Source: Fodinibacter sp963811825
Lineage (GTDB): Bacteria; Actinomycetota; Actinomycetes; Actinomycetales; Dermatophilaceae
Length of the DNA: 64,000 nucleotides
Reading direction: 5' to 3'
Assembly: GCA_963811825.1 (NCBI GenBank)
Contig: CAWESS010000004.1
Location: 43,659-107,658, forward strand
Shown: piece by piece, positions 48,179 through 57,580 of the stretch
Layout: every line of letters begins with the position of its first letter
How positions within the stretch are numbered: the first letter of the stretch is position 1
Notes under the pieces: generated by a model
The model's input: only the letters and a program-made list of their open reading frames with translations
What the model was told of the DNA's origin: nothing
Database searches by the model: none
Program-made: the position numbers and the translations under genes

Positions 48179-48312
48179 ACTCGACCCCTGACGCCCTGCT
48201 TGCAGAATCTCCGAATGGCTCCGCGAGAACATAATTGAGCACGGAGTGGGGCGTTGTGGGGTGCCCGTTCACGCCGGTATTCGTGCCCTACTGCGGTACT
48301 TCTCTGGGGTAC
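48175..48312. repeat. Diverged ~140-bp direct repeat, copy A
   Basis: This segment aligns with 56185-56334, sharing blocks such as CCCTGCTTGCA, CCGAATGG, CCGCGAGA, ATTGAGCAC and GCGTTGTGGGGT, then TACTGC-GTACTT and TGGGGTACG. I judge ~75% identity with small indels. On the minus strand both copies contain GCAAGCAGGG followed by AGGGGT and CGAGTC, resembling a degenerate tRNA T-arm and 3' end. It could be a decayed attachment site or a dispersed intergenic element. No gene lies between here and 48362. Confidence 0.65.
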
Positions 48313-48398
48313 GTCACCGCGCCCGTCACTAGTTCGCAGGAGCTGGTAGAGGGTTTTCACTGATGACGTCGGGGCTACCGCGCGGGCACACTTCCTCC

Positions 48399-48755
48399 AT
48401 GAGCTGGACCCTGCTGATCGTGGACGACCACGCGGGCTTTCGCGCGGCCGCGCGAGCGCTCCTGGATGCCGACCCGTTCACGGTCATCGGCGAGGCGGCA
48501 TCGGGGGGCGAGGGTGTGGCTGAGGTCGAGCGGCTGTGTCCACAGGTCGTCCTTCTCGACGTCCAGCTACCCGATCGGGACGGATTCGAGGTCGCAGAGC
48601 TCATGGCGCGGTCGCCCCGTCCCCCGCGCGTCCTGCTCACGTCGAGTCGCTCGCTCGGCGACGTCCGCAGCAGGCTCGCAGCCAGCAGCGCCGTCGGCTT
48701 CCTGTCCAAGGACCAGCTGTCACCCGGCGCGCTGGAACGGGCCCTCCGCCCGTGA
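48399..48755 (+). CDS. Stand-alone response-regulator receiver protein
   Basis: The 118-residue protein is a receiver domain only: TLLIVDDHAGF (acidic pocket), phospho-acceptor Asp in VVLLDVQLPDRDG, switch Ser/Thr in LLTSSRS and the Lys in FLSKDQL. There is no output domain, so it acts through protein contact or as a phosphate sink. ATG 48399 fits the family start; ATG 48363 is an in-frame alternative. The stop overlaps the GTG of the first kinase. Confidence 0.87.
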   Translation: MSWTLLIVDDHAGFRAAARALLDADPFTVIGEAASGGEGVAEVERLCPQVVLLDVQLPDRDGFEVAELMARSPRPPRVLLTSSRSLGDVRSRLAASSAVGFLSKDQLSPGALERALRP

Positions 48756-50178
48756 CCAGGAGCACCGGTTGGCTCGTCAGCCCTCGCGGTCGTCGGCACC
48801 ATCGTCATCGAGCTCAGCGACCGGGCCGCCCGGGTGGGCGATGGCCCTCGACGGCGCGGTGGCTGTCGCGCTCTTCTCCCTCGCCGCCGTCGCGCTCGAC
48901 TTCTCGCGCCGCTATGCGCTGATCTGTGCTGCCACCGGCATCGCGTGGCTGCTCCCGGGCGTGGTTCCCGGTACCTCGTGGCTGCACCGTGCGCTCATGG
49001 TCGCGGTAGTCCTCTCGTTCTCGGACGGCCGGCTTCGGCGTCCGTGGGTCCCTCGTGGTCGTGCTGAGCGTCGCGGCGGCGGGCCTCATTCCCGCACCGA
49101 CCCTGCGCGCCGTTGCGCTGGCGTCGTTCGGCGTGGCCACCGTCCTCGTCGCGTCCACGGCAGTGTGCCGGGCGGCGCCTGGCCGCTGGCACCGAGGGCC
49201 CCTCGGGTGAGGGCGGCGGTGCTGCTGGGACTGGCCCTGTGGATGCCGCTCGTGTCGCTCGCCCTCCAGGACGACCGAGGTCGTTTCCGGCGCCATCACG
49301 GTCGAACGCGTGGTGGAACTGGCCTACGCGCTCCTGCTTCTGGCGGCGATCGTCGTCCTGCTGTCGGCCGCGGGTTCGCTGGAGGGACAGGAGACGGAGA
49401 GCGTTCTCGCGCTGTCCGAGACCGAGGGCACCGACGCCACGCTCGCGGCGCCTGCGAGTCGCCGTCCGCGGCAGCGAACGACGCCCCGACCCGTCGAGCC
49501 CTCGACTCGGCCATCGGGCTGCTGGAGCACAACCTCGCGCTCCAGGAGCAGCTCAGCGCAGCGGTGGAGGAGGCGCGGAGCTCGCGGCGACGGCTCGCGG
49601 CTGCGCTGGAGCGCGAGCGACGGATGCTGCGGGTCCGGTTGGCGGAGCGGGCGCATGCCCGAGCTCGCGATGCTCGCGAGCGTCGGTGGAGCAGCCTCGA
49701 CGTCGACGACCTCGACGAGGCCGGACGTGAGCTGGTCGTGCAGTGCCGCTCCGATGTCGCCGCGATCGGTGACGAGCTGGCGGATCTGGCCGAAGGACTG
49801 CACCCGGCAGCGTTGTCCCGCGCCGGGCTGAGCGGCTTCGCCGAGGTCGCGGCCCACAGCCCGACGCCAGTGATCGTGCATCTGCCCGAGACCCGCCTGC
49901 CACCTGACATCGAGGCCGCGCTGTGGTTCTCCTGCAGCGAGGCATTGGCGAATGCGGTCAAGCACGCGAACCCGACCTGCGTGACGGTCTCGGGCGCGGT
50001 CCGCCAGGGGCGGGTTGCCGTGGAGGTTCATGACGACGGGGTGGGTGGTGCCCGCTTCCTGGCCGACGGCGGCTTGGCCTCCCTCCAGGACCGGTTGCGG
50101 GCCGTCGACGGGACCCTCACCCTCGCCAGTCCCCGTGGCGGTGGGACGACCGTCCGCATGGAGGTTCCTCTCCCGTGA
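48752..50178 (+). pseudogene. NarL-type histidine kinase 1: intact ATPase domain, phosphoacceptor His replaced (several frameshifts)
   Basis: Several indels (near 48785, 48838, 49035 and ~49190-49490) break an N-terminal half of hydrophobic helices (for example WAMALDGAVAVALFSLAAVAL and ALICAATGIAWLLPGVV). The C-terminal ~225 residues are in one frame. The dimerisation helix reads MLRVRLAERAHARARD; aligned to the usual RLERxLHDGAQQR, Ala stands where the His should be. The ATPase is complete: N-box EALANAVKHA, G1 DDGVGG, GLASLQDRL and GGGTTVRME. If the indels are sequence errors, this is a kinase that can bind ATP but cannot autophosphorylate, and would need the next gene product. Confidence 0.75.
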
Positions 50179-51822
50179 CCCCCACCCGATGGACGATGTG
50201 GGCGGCCGGCGTCGGCCTGGTCGCAACGGTCGCAGTGGTCCTGGCGAACGGCGTCGACTCCGGCGGCTCGACCACGCCCGGCGCCTTGGTGCTGTTGTCG
50301 GCCCTGGCGGGCGTCCTCCCTGGTCACGGCGTCGGTGTCGTGCCGGGAGCTGGTGATGCCGTGGCTCGTCTGGGTGCTCGGTGCCACCTGGTCGCTGCCC
50401 TGGCTCTGCCGGCCTCTGGGCGCTTCCGCCGGTTCCGGCGACGGTGGTCGCCGACGTGGTCGTGGGTGCTCATCGGTCTCGTCGTCATGACGGTCGGGTC
50501 CCTCCGCGACGTCCGGGAGCTCGGCGGCCATGATCGTCCTCGACGGTGGCGGGGGTGACCGTTGGTGCCCTGAGCCGACTGTTCCTTCACGACCCGCTTC
50601 TCGATCCCGACTGCTGGCTGACCTGTCGGCACAACCCCGTGGCCATCGACGGCGCCTCCGGAATCGCCCCGTGGGCGGATGCCGCGGCGCTCGCCCTCCT
50701 GGGCGGGGCACTCGGGTTTCGCCGTCGTCGGGGCCCCACGGTCTCGCGATGTTCTTGCCCTGGCAACGCTTGGGAGTCCTCATCGCCATGGGGATGGCGG
50801 TTGGTCAGTGGGGCGACCCCGGTTCGGCCCCGGGTTTCGCGGTCGCCGCGACTACCCAGGTCGCCGCGGTGGCCACCGGCCTGTTGCTGCTGGCCGGGGA
50901 GGTCGACTCCTGGCGGGTGCGGAGGCGACTGCGCCAGTTCGCCGTTCGGCTCGCCTCTGCCTCGGGCGAAGGCGGTGTGTCGCTGGCCCTCGCCTCGGCC
51001 TTGGGGGACACGTCGGTCGATGTCAGGTACTGGGCCCAGGCACGGCGAGGGTTTCGTCGACCTCGACGGCCGCTCCGTGCCGACGCCGGTTCTCGGCCCG
51101 TCGGAGGTCGAGGTCACGCGCGCCGGTCGTCCGTTGGCCGTCATCAGTCCCTCGCGCCCGATCGGACCCGCCCGGCTGTCCGCGGCGCTCGGGCCCGCGG
51201 TGCGGCTCGCCCTGGAGAACGACCAGCTCACGGCATCCTTGCGCGCCGAGCTGGCCGACCTCGAGGAGTCCCGGAGCCGCCTCCTCGAGCGGACGCGCGA
51301 GGAGCGACGGCGGCTGGAGCGCAACCTGCATGACGGTGCCCAACAGCGGGTCGTCACGGTGTTGTTGTCCCTGCGGGTGCTGGCCCGGCGAGCACCGCAC
51401 GACGGTCGGCGAACGGGCGGAGTCGGCCGCCGATGCCGCCACCCGGCTCCTGGAGGACCTGCGTCACGTGGCACGCGGCATCCACCCGGCCGTCGTCGCC
51501 GACGCCGGTCTGCGCGGGGCGCTCACCGATCTCGCGGTCGGCCACCCGGACGTGGACGTGTGCCTGGCGGGGGACGCGTGGCCGGCCCTGTCCGCATCGG
51601 CGCAGACGACCGTGTACGAGCTGGCCTCGGAGGTCCTCGACGTGGCGGACAGGTCGACGCCGGCGACGGTCCGGATGAGCGCTACGTCGCGACGGAGGGA
51701 CCACGACCATCGAGATCCGCCACGACGCCGAGGCTTCGCTCGGCGCCACTGCTCTGGACAGCATCACCGCACAGGTGGACGCTCTGAAGTGGCCGGTTCC
51801 TGACCACGGGTGGACCCGGTGA
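50175..51822 (+). pseudogene. NarL-type histidine kinase 2: phosphoacceptor His present, degenerate ATPase domain (several frameshifts)
   Basis: GTG 50175 overlaps the stop of kinase 1. The N-terminal half is broken by several indels but shows membrane helices and a DPDCWLTCRHNP segment common in actinobacterial sensor kinases. A GAF-like region (SALGDTSVDVRYWAQ, EVEVTRAGRPLAVI) precedes the canonical phosphoacceptor helix RRRLERNLHDGAQQRVV. The ATPase region is short and degenerate: YELASEVLDVADRS has no N-box Asn, and TIEIRHDAEAS replaces the DxG box. Indels near 51400 and 51690 also occur. The restored end is at 51822. It looks like the phosphate-receiving half of a split kinase pair. Confidence 0.72.
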
Positions 51823-51846
51823 CTGGCGACTGCGGATGGAGCTGCC

Positions 51847-52504
51847 GTGCGAGTCGTGATCGCCGACGACGCGTCGATCGTGCGCGCCGGCCTGGCGCGA
51901 TGCTGGCCGAGGGCGGGGTCGAGACCGTTGCCGAGGTGGGGGATGCCGATGCCCTGCTCGAGGCCGTCGACCGTTGCCGTCCGGACGCGGCCGTCGTGGA
52001 CATCCGGATGCCCCCGACGCACACCGATGAAGGCATCGTCGCCGCGCGGCAGATCCGCGAACGGCATCCCAGCACGGGGGTGCTGGTTCTGTCGCAGGCC
52101 CTGGAGTCGTCCTACGCCATGCGGCTGCTGGCCGAGAACCCCAGCTCGGTCGGGCTACCTCCTCAAGGAGCGGGTGGCGGACGTGGCCACGCTGGTCGAC
52201 GCGCTGCACCGCGTCACCTCGGGTGAGAGCGTCGTCGACCCGGCCATCGTGCAGCGCCTGCTCGCGCAGGTGCGCCACTCGGACCCGCTCGACGGGTTGA
52301 CCGAGCGCGAGCGCGAGGTGCTCGCCGCGATGGCGGAGGGCCGATCCAACCAGGGGATCGCGGCGAGGCTCTTCCTCAGTGACCGGACCATCGAGACCCA
52401 CGTGTCCCGGATCTTCACCAAGCTCGACCTCGCCGAGGTCGGGTGCCGAGGACAACCGGCGAGTGCTGGCCGTCCTCACCTATTTGCGCGAGGGAAAGTC
52501 ATGA
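51847..52504 (+). pseudogene. LuxR/NarL-type response regulator (three frameshifts)
   Basis: The restored ~218-residue protein has receiver motifs VVIADDASIVRAGL, phospho-acceptor Asp in AAVVDIRMPP, switch Ser in VLVLSQAL and Lys in YLLKERV. The output HTH is LTEREREVLAAMAEGRSNQGIAARL followed by SDRTIETHVSRIFTKLDL. Indels near 51900, 52155 and 52437 split it. It is the likely phosphate target of the paired kinases and should regulate a nearby promoter. Confidence 0.8.
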
Positions 52505-52581
52505 CGCCGCCTGCGGACGACACGGATCCTCGGCCCCATCTCCCCCGCCACGATGAGGGCCCGGCCAACCGGAGGCACATC

Positions 52582-54067
52582 ATGAGAGCAGCACGGACAC
52601 CCCCGTGTATGGCCCTGATCGCGGCCGGGGCCATGGCTCGTCGCGGCGTGCACGGACGGCGCCGAGGGCAAGTCGGGAGCCGAAGCCCGCCAGCACCACA
52701 CTGGTGCTGGCGACCGGCGCGAATGACCTCAAGGCCATTCCCGGAGTCCAGCACTTCGTCGACCGCATCGAGTTCGCTGTCGAGCGGCCGGATGACGATT
52801 CGCGTCGCTCCTCGGTGGGGCGCCGGCGAGGACGAGGTTGATGTCCTGGAGGACGTAGCCGCGGGCAAGGCGGACTTTGGCTCGACCGGCACCCGGGCGC
52901 TCGACCAGGTCGGGGTGCGGGGCCTGACCCCGCTCAACGCGCCCTTCCTCGTCGACTCCTACGCCGGCCAGAAGGCGGTGCTCGCCGACCGAACGGTCAC
53001 ACAGCATCTGGACGGACTCCGCGAGGCGGGGCTGGTCGGTGTGGCCCTCATAGCGGACAACCTGCGGGTGCCCGTCGGGACAGCTGGGCCATTGCTGGGC
53101 GCGGAGGATTACTCCCACGCGATGATTCGGACGCCACGGTCGGATGTGCAGTCGAGTGGTCTGCGCGCCCTCGGCGCGCGACCTTCGTCGAACGCGTTCG
53201 ACGAGACCATGGATGGTGCCGAGGTCAGCTGGGACAACGACGTCGGTGCGGGGGCCTACTTTGCGAAGTTCGTAACTGCGAACACTCCGCTCTGGCCGCG
53301 CTCTCTCGTGCTCGTCGCCAACCCAGCCTCCTTGGACAGACTCTCCGGGCAGCAACGGGAATGGGTTCGGGCGGCTGCTTCCGACGCTGCTCGGTGGTCT
53401 CTTGACCACGCTCGGGACGGAGAGGCGACCAGATCGAGGAGGCCTGCTCCAAGGGCGTGAAGATCGCTCACGCAGATGCCGGTCAGGTCGCCTCGCTCGA
53501 GGAGGCGGTGGAACCCTTCTACCAGACTCTTCGCGACGATCCCGAGACTGCGGCGGTCATGCAGGCGGTCGAGCGGCTCACTGTCCGGACTCCCTCCGGA
53601 CAGCCCGCCCGTCGTTCCCGCTGGATGCGAGTTCCGTCCCGGCGACGAATCGCTGGCTGCCCCACCACCGGAACAGCTGACGGCCCCGGGACGATCCGGG
53701 GCGCTACCCGAGGGCGTCTACCGATATCGAGCTCACCGAGGACGAGCTGCGCGGCGCAGGACTACCCGAGAGGACAGTGTACGAGAACGCCGGCGTGTTC
53801 ACCTGGACACTGGGGGATGGTCGCTGGTCCTACGTGCAGCTCCCCGCGAACCGCGGCGTGCCCAACACCACATGCGAGGGCTACTACGACGTCACGGGGT
53901 CCGATGTCGTCCTGTCTGTGGCAACAGTGGCGAAGATCGGCGCGTGCGCGCCCCTTCGGTGGACCGCGACATGGTCCAGCACGCCGGACACCTTGACCTG
54001 GAGCGACGTCAGCATCAGTGACTTTGCCCCGGTCTTTGCGGGCAAGCCGTGGGGGAAGATCGGCTGA
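52582..54067 (+). pseudogene. TRAP/DctP-like substrate-binding lipoprotein with C-terminal beta domain (several frameshifts)
   Basis: ATG 52582 follows GGAGG. The restored N-terminus is a lipoprotein signal (MRAARTPPCMALIAAGAMA then a VAAC lipobox). The middle fits DctP-type binding proteins: VDVLEDVAAGKADFGSTGTRALDQVGV, LTPLNAPFLVDSY and the ligand-Arg-type strand VPVGTAGPLLGAEDYSHAMIRT. The last ~120 residues (YENAGVFTWTLGDGRWSYV to FAGKPWGKIG) are a lipocalin-like extension that I associate with a subset of actinobacterial proteins. Indels lie near 52645, 52775, 53430, 53570 and 53700. No TRAP permease is nearby, so it may be a ligand sensor for the kinases rather than a transporter part. 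Confidence 0.68.
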
Positions 54068-54175
54068 CCGCATCCGGGGGAAACCCTCACGTGATCGCGG
54101 GTTGCCTCGGACGCGCTGGCGTCAACTGACCGAGCAGGCTTGGGACACAGCGCGAACCGCGCCGTCATGAGGAGC
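54057..54175. repeat. Imperfect ~115-bp direct repeat, copy 1
   Basis: It starts at AAGATCGGCTGA (end of the TRAP-like gene) and continues through CACGTGATCGCG, CCTCGGACGCG and AGGCTTG, matching 54957-55075 with scattered differences. It forms the leader of the next lipoprotein gene. Confidence 0.6.
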
Positions 54176-54179
54176 AACA

Positions 54180-54933
54180 ATGTTGAAGTCCACCCTGCTA
54201 CCCGTCTCACTGTTGATGTTCGCCCTCACCGGATGCGCGTCCACAGTGGCTTCCGAGGGTCCCGCCGTAGCCGGCGCTGCGAGCAAGTCCGCGTCGAGCC
54301 CCGCCACGACGGAGTCGGCTGGCTGCCCGAACCCCCATGGAGGCAGCTGCCTCGGCAACCTCGACCCCGGCACCTACAGCACCTCGGTCTTCGACCCCAA
54401 GATCACCTACACCGTTCCGGCCGGCTGGACGAACTTCGAGGACCTGCCCGGCAACTTCTGGCTGTTCCAACAGCAGGACGCCAGGAAGGGGAACTCGGCG
54501 GCAGCTACCTCGGCATCTACCAGGACGTCAAGGCCGCTGCGATCGACTGCGGGGAGAGGGCTCAAGCAGGCGTCGGTTCGACGCCCACGGAGCTCGTCGC
54601 GTGGTACCAGTCCATCCCGGGCCTGACCGTGTCGAATCCGACCAAGGTCACCGTCGGTGGGTTGCAGGGCCTTCAGATCGACCTCGACCTGGAGCCCGGC
54701 GTCAGACACCTGCTCCTACGGCCCCTACCAAGGGCATTCCACTCATCATTGGCAATGGCGTGTCCAGCCTTCACCACGTCATCCTGGACGAACTGGACCT
54801 CCGGCTGGTCATCCTGGGCTGGCGCACTGGCAATGTCACGCTGGAGATCACCAACGTCCACGAGCAGCACACAGCTGAGGAGTTCCGGACCGCCCTTCAG
54901 CCCATCATCGACTCACTGGACTTTGAGAGCTGA
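54180..54933 (+). CDS. Small secreted lipoprotein of unknown function (two frameshifts)
   Basis: The restored ~250-residue protein has a lipoprotein signal (MLKSTLLPVSLLMFALTGCAS, lipobox LTGC). A Ser/Ala linker, PGTYSTSVFDPKITYTVPAGWTNFEDLPGNFWLFQ, GGSYLGIYQDVKAAAIDC and the C-terminal VILDELDLRLVILGW, then TAEEFRTALQPIIDSLDF, follow. Similar 'PAGW ... FRTALQPIIDSL' lipoproteins accompany signalling genes in actinobacteria. Indels near 54490 and 54705. It is flanked on both sides by copies of a ~115-bp repeat. Confidence 0.65.
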
Positions 54934-54956
54934 CCAACTGGCCAAGACGTGGATGG

Positions 54957-55075
54957 GACAAGATCGGCTGAGCAGATCAGGGAAACCTCGCACGTGATCG
55001 CGAGCTACCTCGGACGCGGCCGCACGGTCGTCAGAGGAGGCTTGTCACACCGCGAGATGAACCGCAAGGGCGACG
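54957..55075. repeat. Imperfect ~115-bp direct repeat, copy 2, in a gene-free gap
   Basis: Second copy of the 54057-54175 element, beginning AAGATCGGCTGA soon after the lipoprotein stop. The gap 54934-55350 otherwise holds no gene that I can support. Confidence 0.6.
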
Positions 55076-55350
55076 GTCGACCAGCCAGGAGAGTCCGGTG
55101 ACCAAGTCCTCTACGGGGCGGCAGCAGTAACCAGAACCGCTGGTCCTGATCGAACAGCGGCGGATCCGGAGGTCATCGAAACTGCTCGTGTGACCACCTT
55201 GGCACAACCTTCACGTGTTCTTCGTAAGCGGCAGTGGGGCTCAAAACGCCACTGCCCGGTCATTCGCCCTGCTGCAGCCGCTCGTGCGGCGAGCACGACG
55301 ACACCACCTACACGCGCCCATCGAGGGCACGGAAGCAAGGGAGAAGAACG

Positions 55351-55827
55351 ATGCTCTACTTACTGCGTCGCCTGATCGTGGTGGCAGCCGTCACTGGGAC
55401 GGCGATGGTCTCGGGCACCCCAGCCCACGCCGAAGCACCCCCGGGCAGCACGAATGTGCAGCATGACGTCACCCACTCGGGCTACTTCGACGGAGACATC
55501 TGTGGCCCATGGGCGAACCTCACCACGTGGACCGCCAAGGTCACACAGCAGCAGTTCCTCGAGCGGCGCGACGGATCCTGGGCCTACCGCGAAGTGGCGG
55601 TCGTCACGTACACCAGTGACTACGACGACCCAACTCTTCCGGACCTCGAGGGGCGGCTCACGGAGGTCAACCACTACAACCTCACTCCGGGCGACACATT
55701 CATCGCGAGCGAGCCGTTCCATGACTTCTTCGGCGACGTAAAGATCTGGTGGAAGTACCATCTGACCGTCGTGGACGGCGAGCCCATCGTGGAGCGGTTC
55801 GTCGTGGAGTGGACCGGGTGCCCCTGA
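55351..55827 (+). CDS. Small secreted protein of unknown function
   Basis: The 158-residue protein has a clear signal peptide (MLYLLRRLIVVAAVTGTAMVSG, cleavage after PAHA). The mature part is beta-rich, with Cys in GDICGPWANLT and a terminal VVEWTGCP that may form a disulfide; YHLTVVDGEPIVERF precedes it. A Shine-Dalgarno AAGGGAGAAG precedes ATG 55351. The gene is intact and ends before a strong terminator. Confidence 0.78.
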   Translation: MLYLLRRLIVVAAVTGTAMVSGTPAHAEAPPGSTNVQHDVTHSGYFDGDICGPWANLTTWTAKVTQQQFLERRDGSWAYREVAVVTYTSDYDDPTLPDLEGRLTEVNHYNLTPGDTFIASEPFHDFFGDVKIWWKYHLTVVDGEPIVERFVVEWTGCP

Positions 55828-55860
55828 CTCAATGTGCGTACCGTCACGCCGGTGCTCAGA

Positions 55861-55890
55861 GAGGCCCTCCCCGAACTCGGGGAGGGCCTC
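55861..55890 (+). terminator. Hairpin terminator
   Basis: Perfect 12-bp arms (GAGGCCCTCCCC, 55861-55872, and complement 55879-55890) with a 6-nt loop, 34 bases after the preceding stop codon. Confidence 0.87.
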
Positions 55891-56712
55891 CCGCTGCCGT
55901 CGAGCCAGAGGACACAGCTCGGCCTTCTTCTTGGCCCCGTCATGCCCAACAGGGTTTGTGAGCGTGCGACTGAGCAGTAGCCGGTGCGGGCAGCTACGTG
56001 GTCACGCTGACTTCGTTCCCCACTGCACAGGAGTCGGCGCCGCTCGGATCTGGGCTCCGACTGCTGTCCGCGCTCGATCAGCCGGGCGGCCCGAGCCAGA
56101 CCGTCGGCTCGCTGGCAGCAGGAACCCGACGGACGCCGCTCGCGCTATTCGGAGAGGGCCCTGAGCAGCGCTGGAGGCAAGGAGACTCGAAGACCCCTAA
56201 CCCCCTGCTTGCAAAATCCCCGAATGGGTTCCGCGAGAGGGTGATTGAGCACAGGCGGAGCGTTGTGGGGTACCCGATCACGCCATTCTCGTACCTCACT
56301 GCAGTACTTTTCTGCGGTACGAATCTGGGGTACGACCATGGGCAAAGTCGTGGTGGTAGCGAGGCCGGTGAAGGCGGTCCTGGTGTTCAGCCCTCGCTCC
56401 GTCCCACGCGGTGGAGGGGCACGGCTGTGGACACCAAGGACTCCTGAGGAGGCTGCAGGTGCGCTGAGGGCAGGAACGACGGGTCTGCCCCATGGGCGGA
56501 GCATCAGCGCGTCTTGGCCGCGCACAGTACGCTGACCCGGACCATCAGGCAGGCCGGATGGCTCGGTAGGTCCCCCGCACTGCGACGGTGGTTCGGGTAA
56601 AATCTCCAGGAAAAGTACAAACAACCGTAGGCGAACTTCAAGACCGAACAGCCCACTCAGCTCACTGCGAAACTCTGAGAACGCACTGCCTCACTGGTAA
56701 TCCCAAGGAAGC
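55891..56712. other. Gene-poor boundary region containing repeat copy B
   Basis: No coding frame here has convincing composition or motifs. The only structure I see is repeat copy B (56185-56334). GC content falls toward the Nudix gene. A short frame at 56338-56535 has no recognisable features and a poor context. Confidence 0.55.
56185..56334. repeat. Diverged ~140-bp direct repeat, copy B
   Basis: Homologous to 48175-48312 in the same orientation. It carries CCCCTGCTTGCAAAATC, CCGCGAGA, ATTGAGCAC and GCGTTGTGGGGT, with an insertion of ~8 nt near TGCGGTACGAATC. The two copies bracket ~8 kb and mark the start of the lower-GC island. Confidence 0.65.
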
Positions 56713-57561
56713 GTGATCGCGATGCCATCGCTTGAGCGCCCAGGCGCACCACCTCCAAAGCGCGGAACCATGACCAGACTTCAACGACGTACTCTGAGCG
56801 TCGTACTCGGCGCAGTCCTCACCGATGACGCCATCCTGCTAGTGCGGCGTCACGACCCCAACATCCCGGAGTACGACTCTTTCTGGGAGTTGCCTGGCGG
56901 CAAGATCGAAATTGGGGAGTCACAGAAGGACACTGCGGAGCGCGAGGTTTGGGAGGAGACCAACGTCGTCGTTACTGCTGTGAGTGAAGCTCCCTTCAGC
57001 TATCAAGCGCTCTTGGACCTCAAGGATCCACCACTGGAAGTGCGTGTGACTTGCTGGATATGTCGAGCGCGGCGCGAGCGTCGCAATCAGGACCACTTGC
57101 CTGGGGAGCTGGAATCGCAATGGGTCCCCTTGGACGAAGTAGCAAACTGCGACATCATTCCCGGCAGTCGCGAGTTCATCGCTTGGGCCCTATACAATCG
57201 CGGGATATCTTCACAATCAACTCACACTCTCTACAGAGTGCATTTGGAATCAGTGGATCATGCACAGAACCGTCGCCGCGAGTATTCGCTCATCCTCGAG
57301 TACAACCCGCGAGAAGCAGCCGGTGCATTCGCCGTAACCGCTCAAGCCTCGCGGATCCAAGGCCAAACCTCCCCGCCGATCGTTAAGCATTACAACGATT
57401 TTCCCTCCGCCCTCGATGAGGTTCGTACGCGCATCGAGAAGCGACAGAAGCATGGCTACTTCATAGTCGAGATGCCTGATCGACACCCACTGCGGAGCTG
57501 GATTCAGGCGAGAGGTCTAGAGTTCGGTCCATCGTTGTATCCTACGCTGCCACTTGGATGA
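56713..57561 (+). CDS. Nudix hydrolase fused to a WGR-like C-terminal domain
   Basis: The 282-residue protein has a Nudix domain (~20-155) with box GGKIEIGESQKDTAEREVWEETNV, matching GX5EX7REUXEEXGU. It hydrolyses an X-diphosphate-linked compound such as a modified nucleotide. The C-terminal ~95 residues (YSLILEYNPREAAGAFAV, ASRIQGQTSPPIVKHY, ALDEVRTRIEKRQKHGYF) resemble a WGR domain, a nucleic-acid-binding module of PARPs, with Ser in place of the WG pair. Codon use is less GC-rich than the core genes. GTG 56713 or ATG 56722 starts it; AAGGAAG lies just upstream. It is convergent with the carbamoyltransferase. Confidence 0.8.
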   Translation: MIAMPSLERPGAPPPKRGTMTRLQRRTLSVVLGAVLTDDAILLVRRHDPNIPEYDSFWELPGGKIEIGESQKDTAEREVWEETNVVVTAVSEAPFSYQALLDLKDPPLEVRVTCWICRARRERRNQDHLPGELESQWVPLDEVANCDIIPGSREFIAWALYNRGISSQSTHTLYRVHLESVDHAQNRRREYSLILEYNPREAAGAFAVTAQASRIQGQTSPPIVKHYNDFPSALDEVRTRIEKRQKHGYFIVEMPDRHPLRSWIQARGLEFGPSLYPTLPLG

Positions 57562-57580
57562 TTCCGGCAGCGCGTGAGGC

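Noticed and set aside
48175..48312. tRNA or tmRNA gene in the repeat copies
   Set aside because: The minus strand resembles a T-arm and 3' end, but the acceptor and anticodon stems do not form, so I call it a repeat, not an RNA gene.
56338..56535. 66-codon frame MGKVVVVARPVK...
   Set aside because: There is no Shine-Dalgarno, no conserved-looking composition, and it lies in a gene-poor repeat region.
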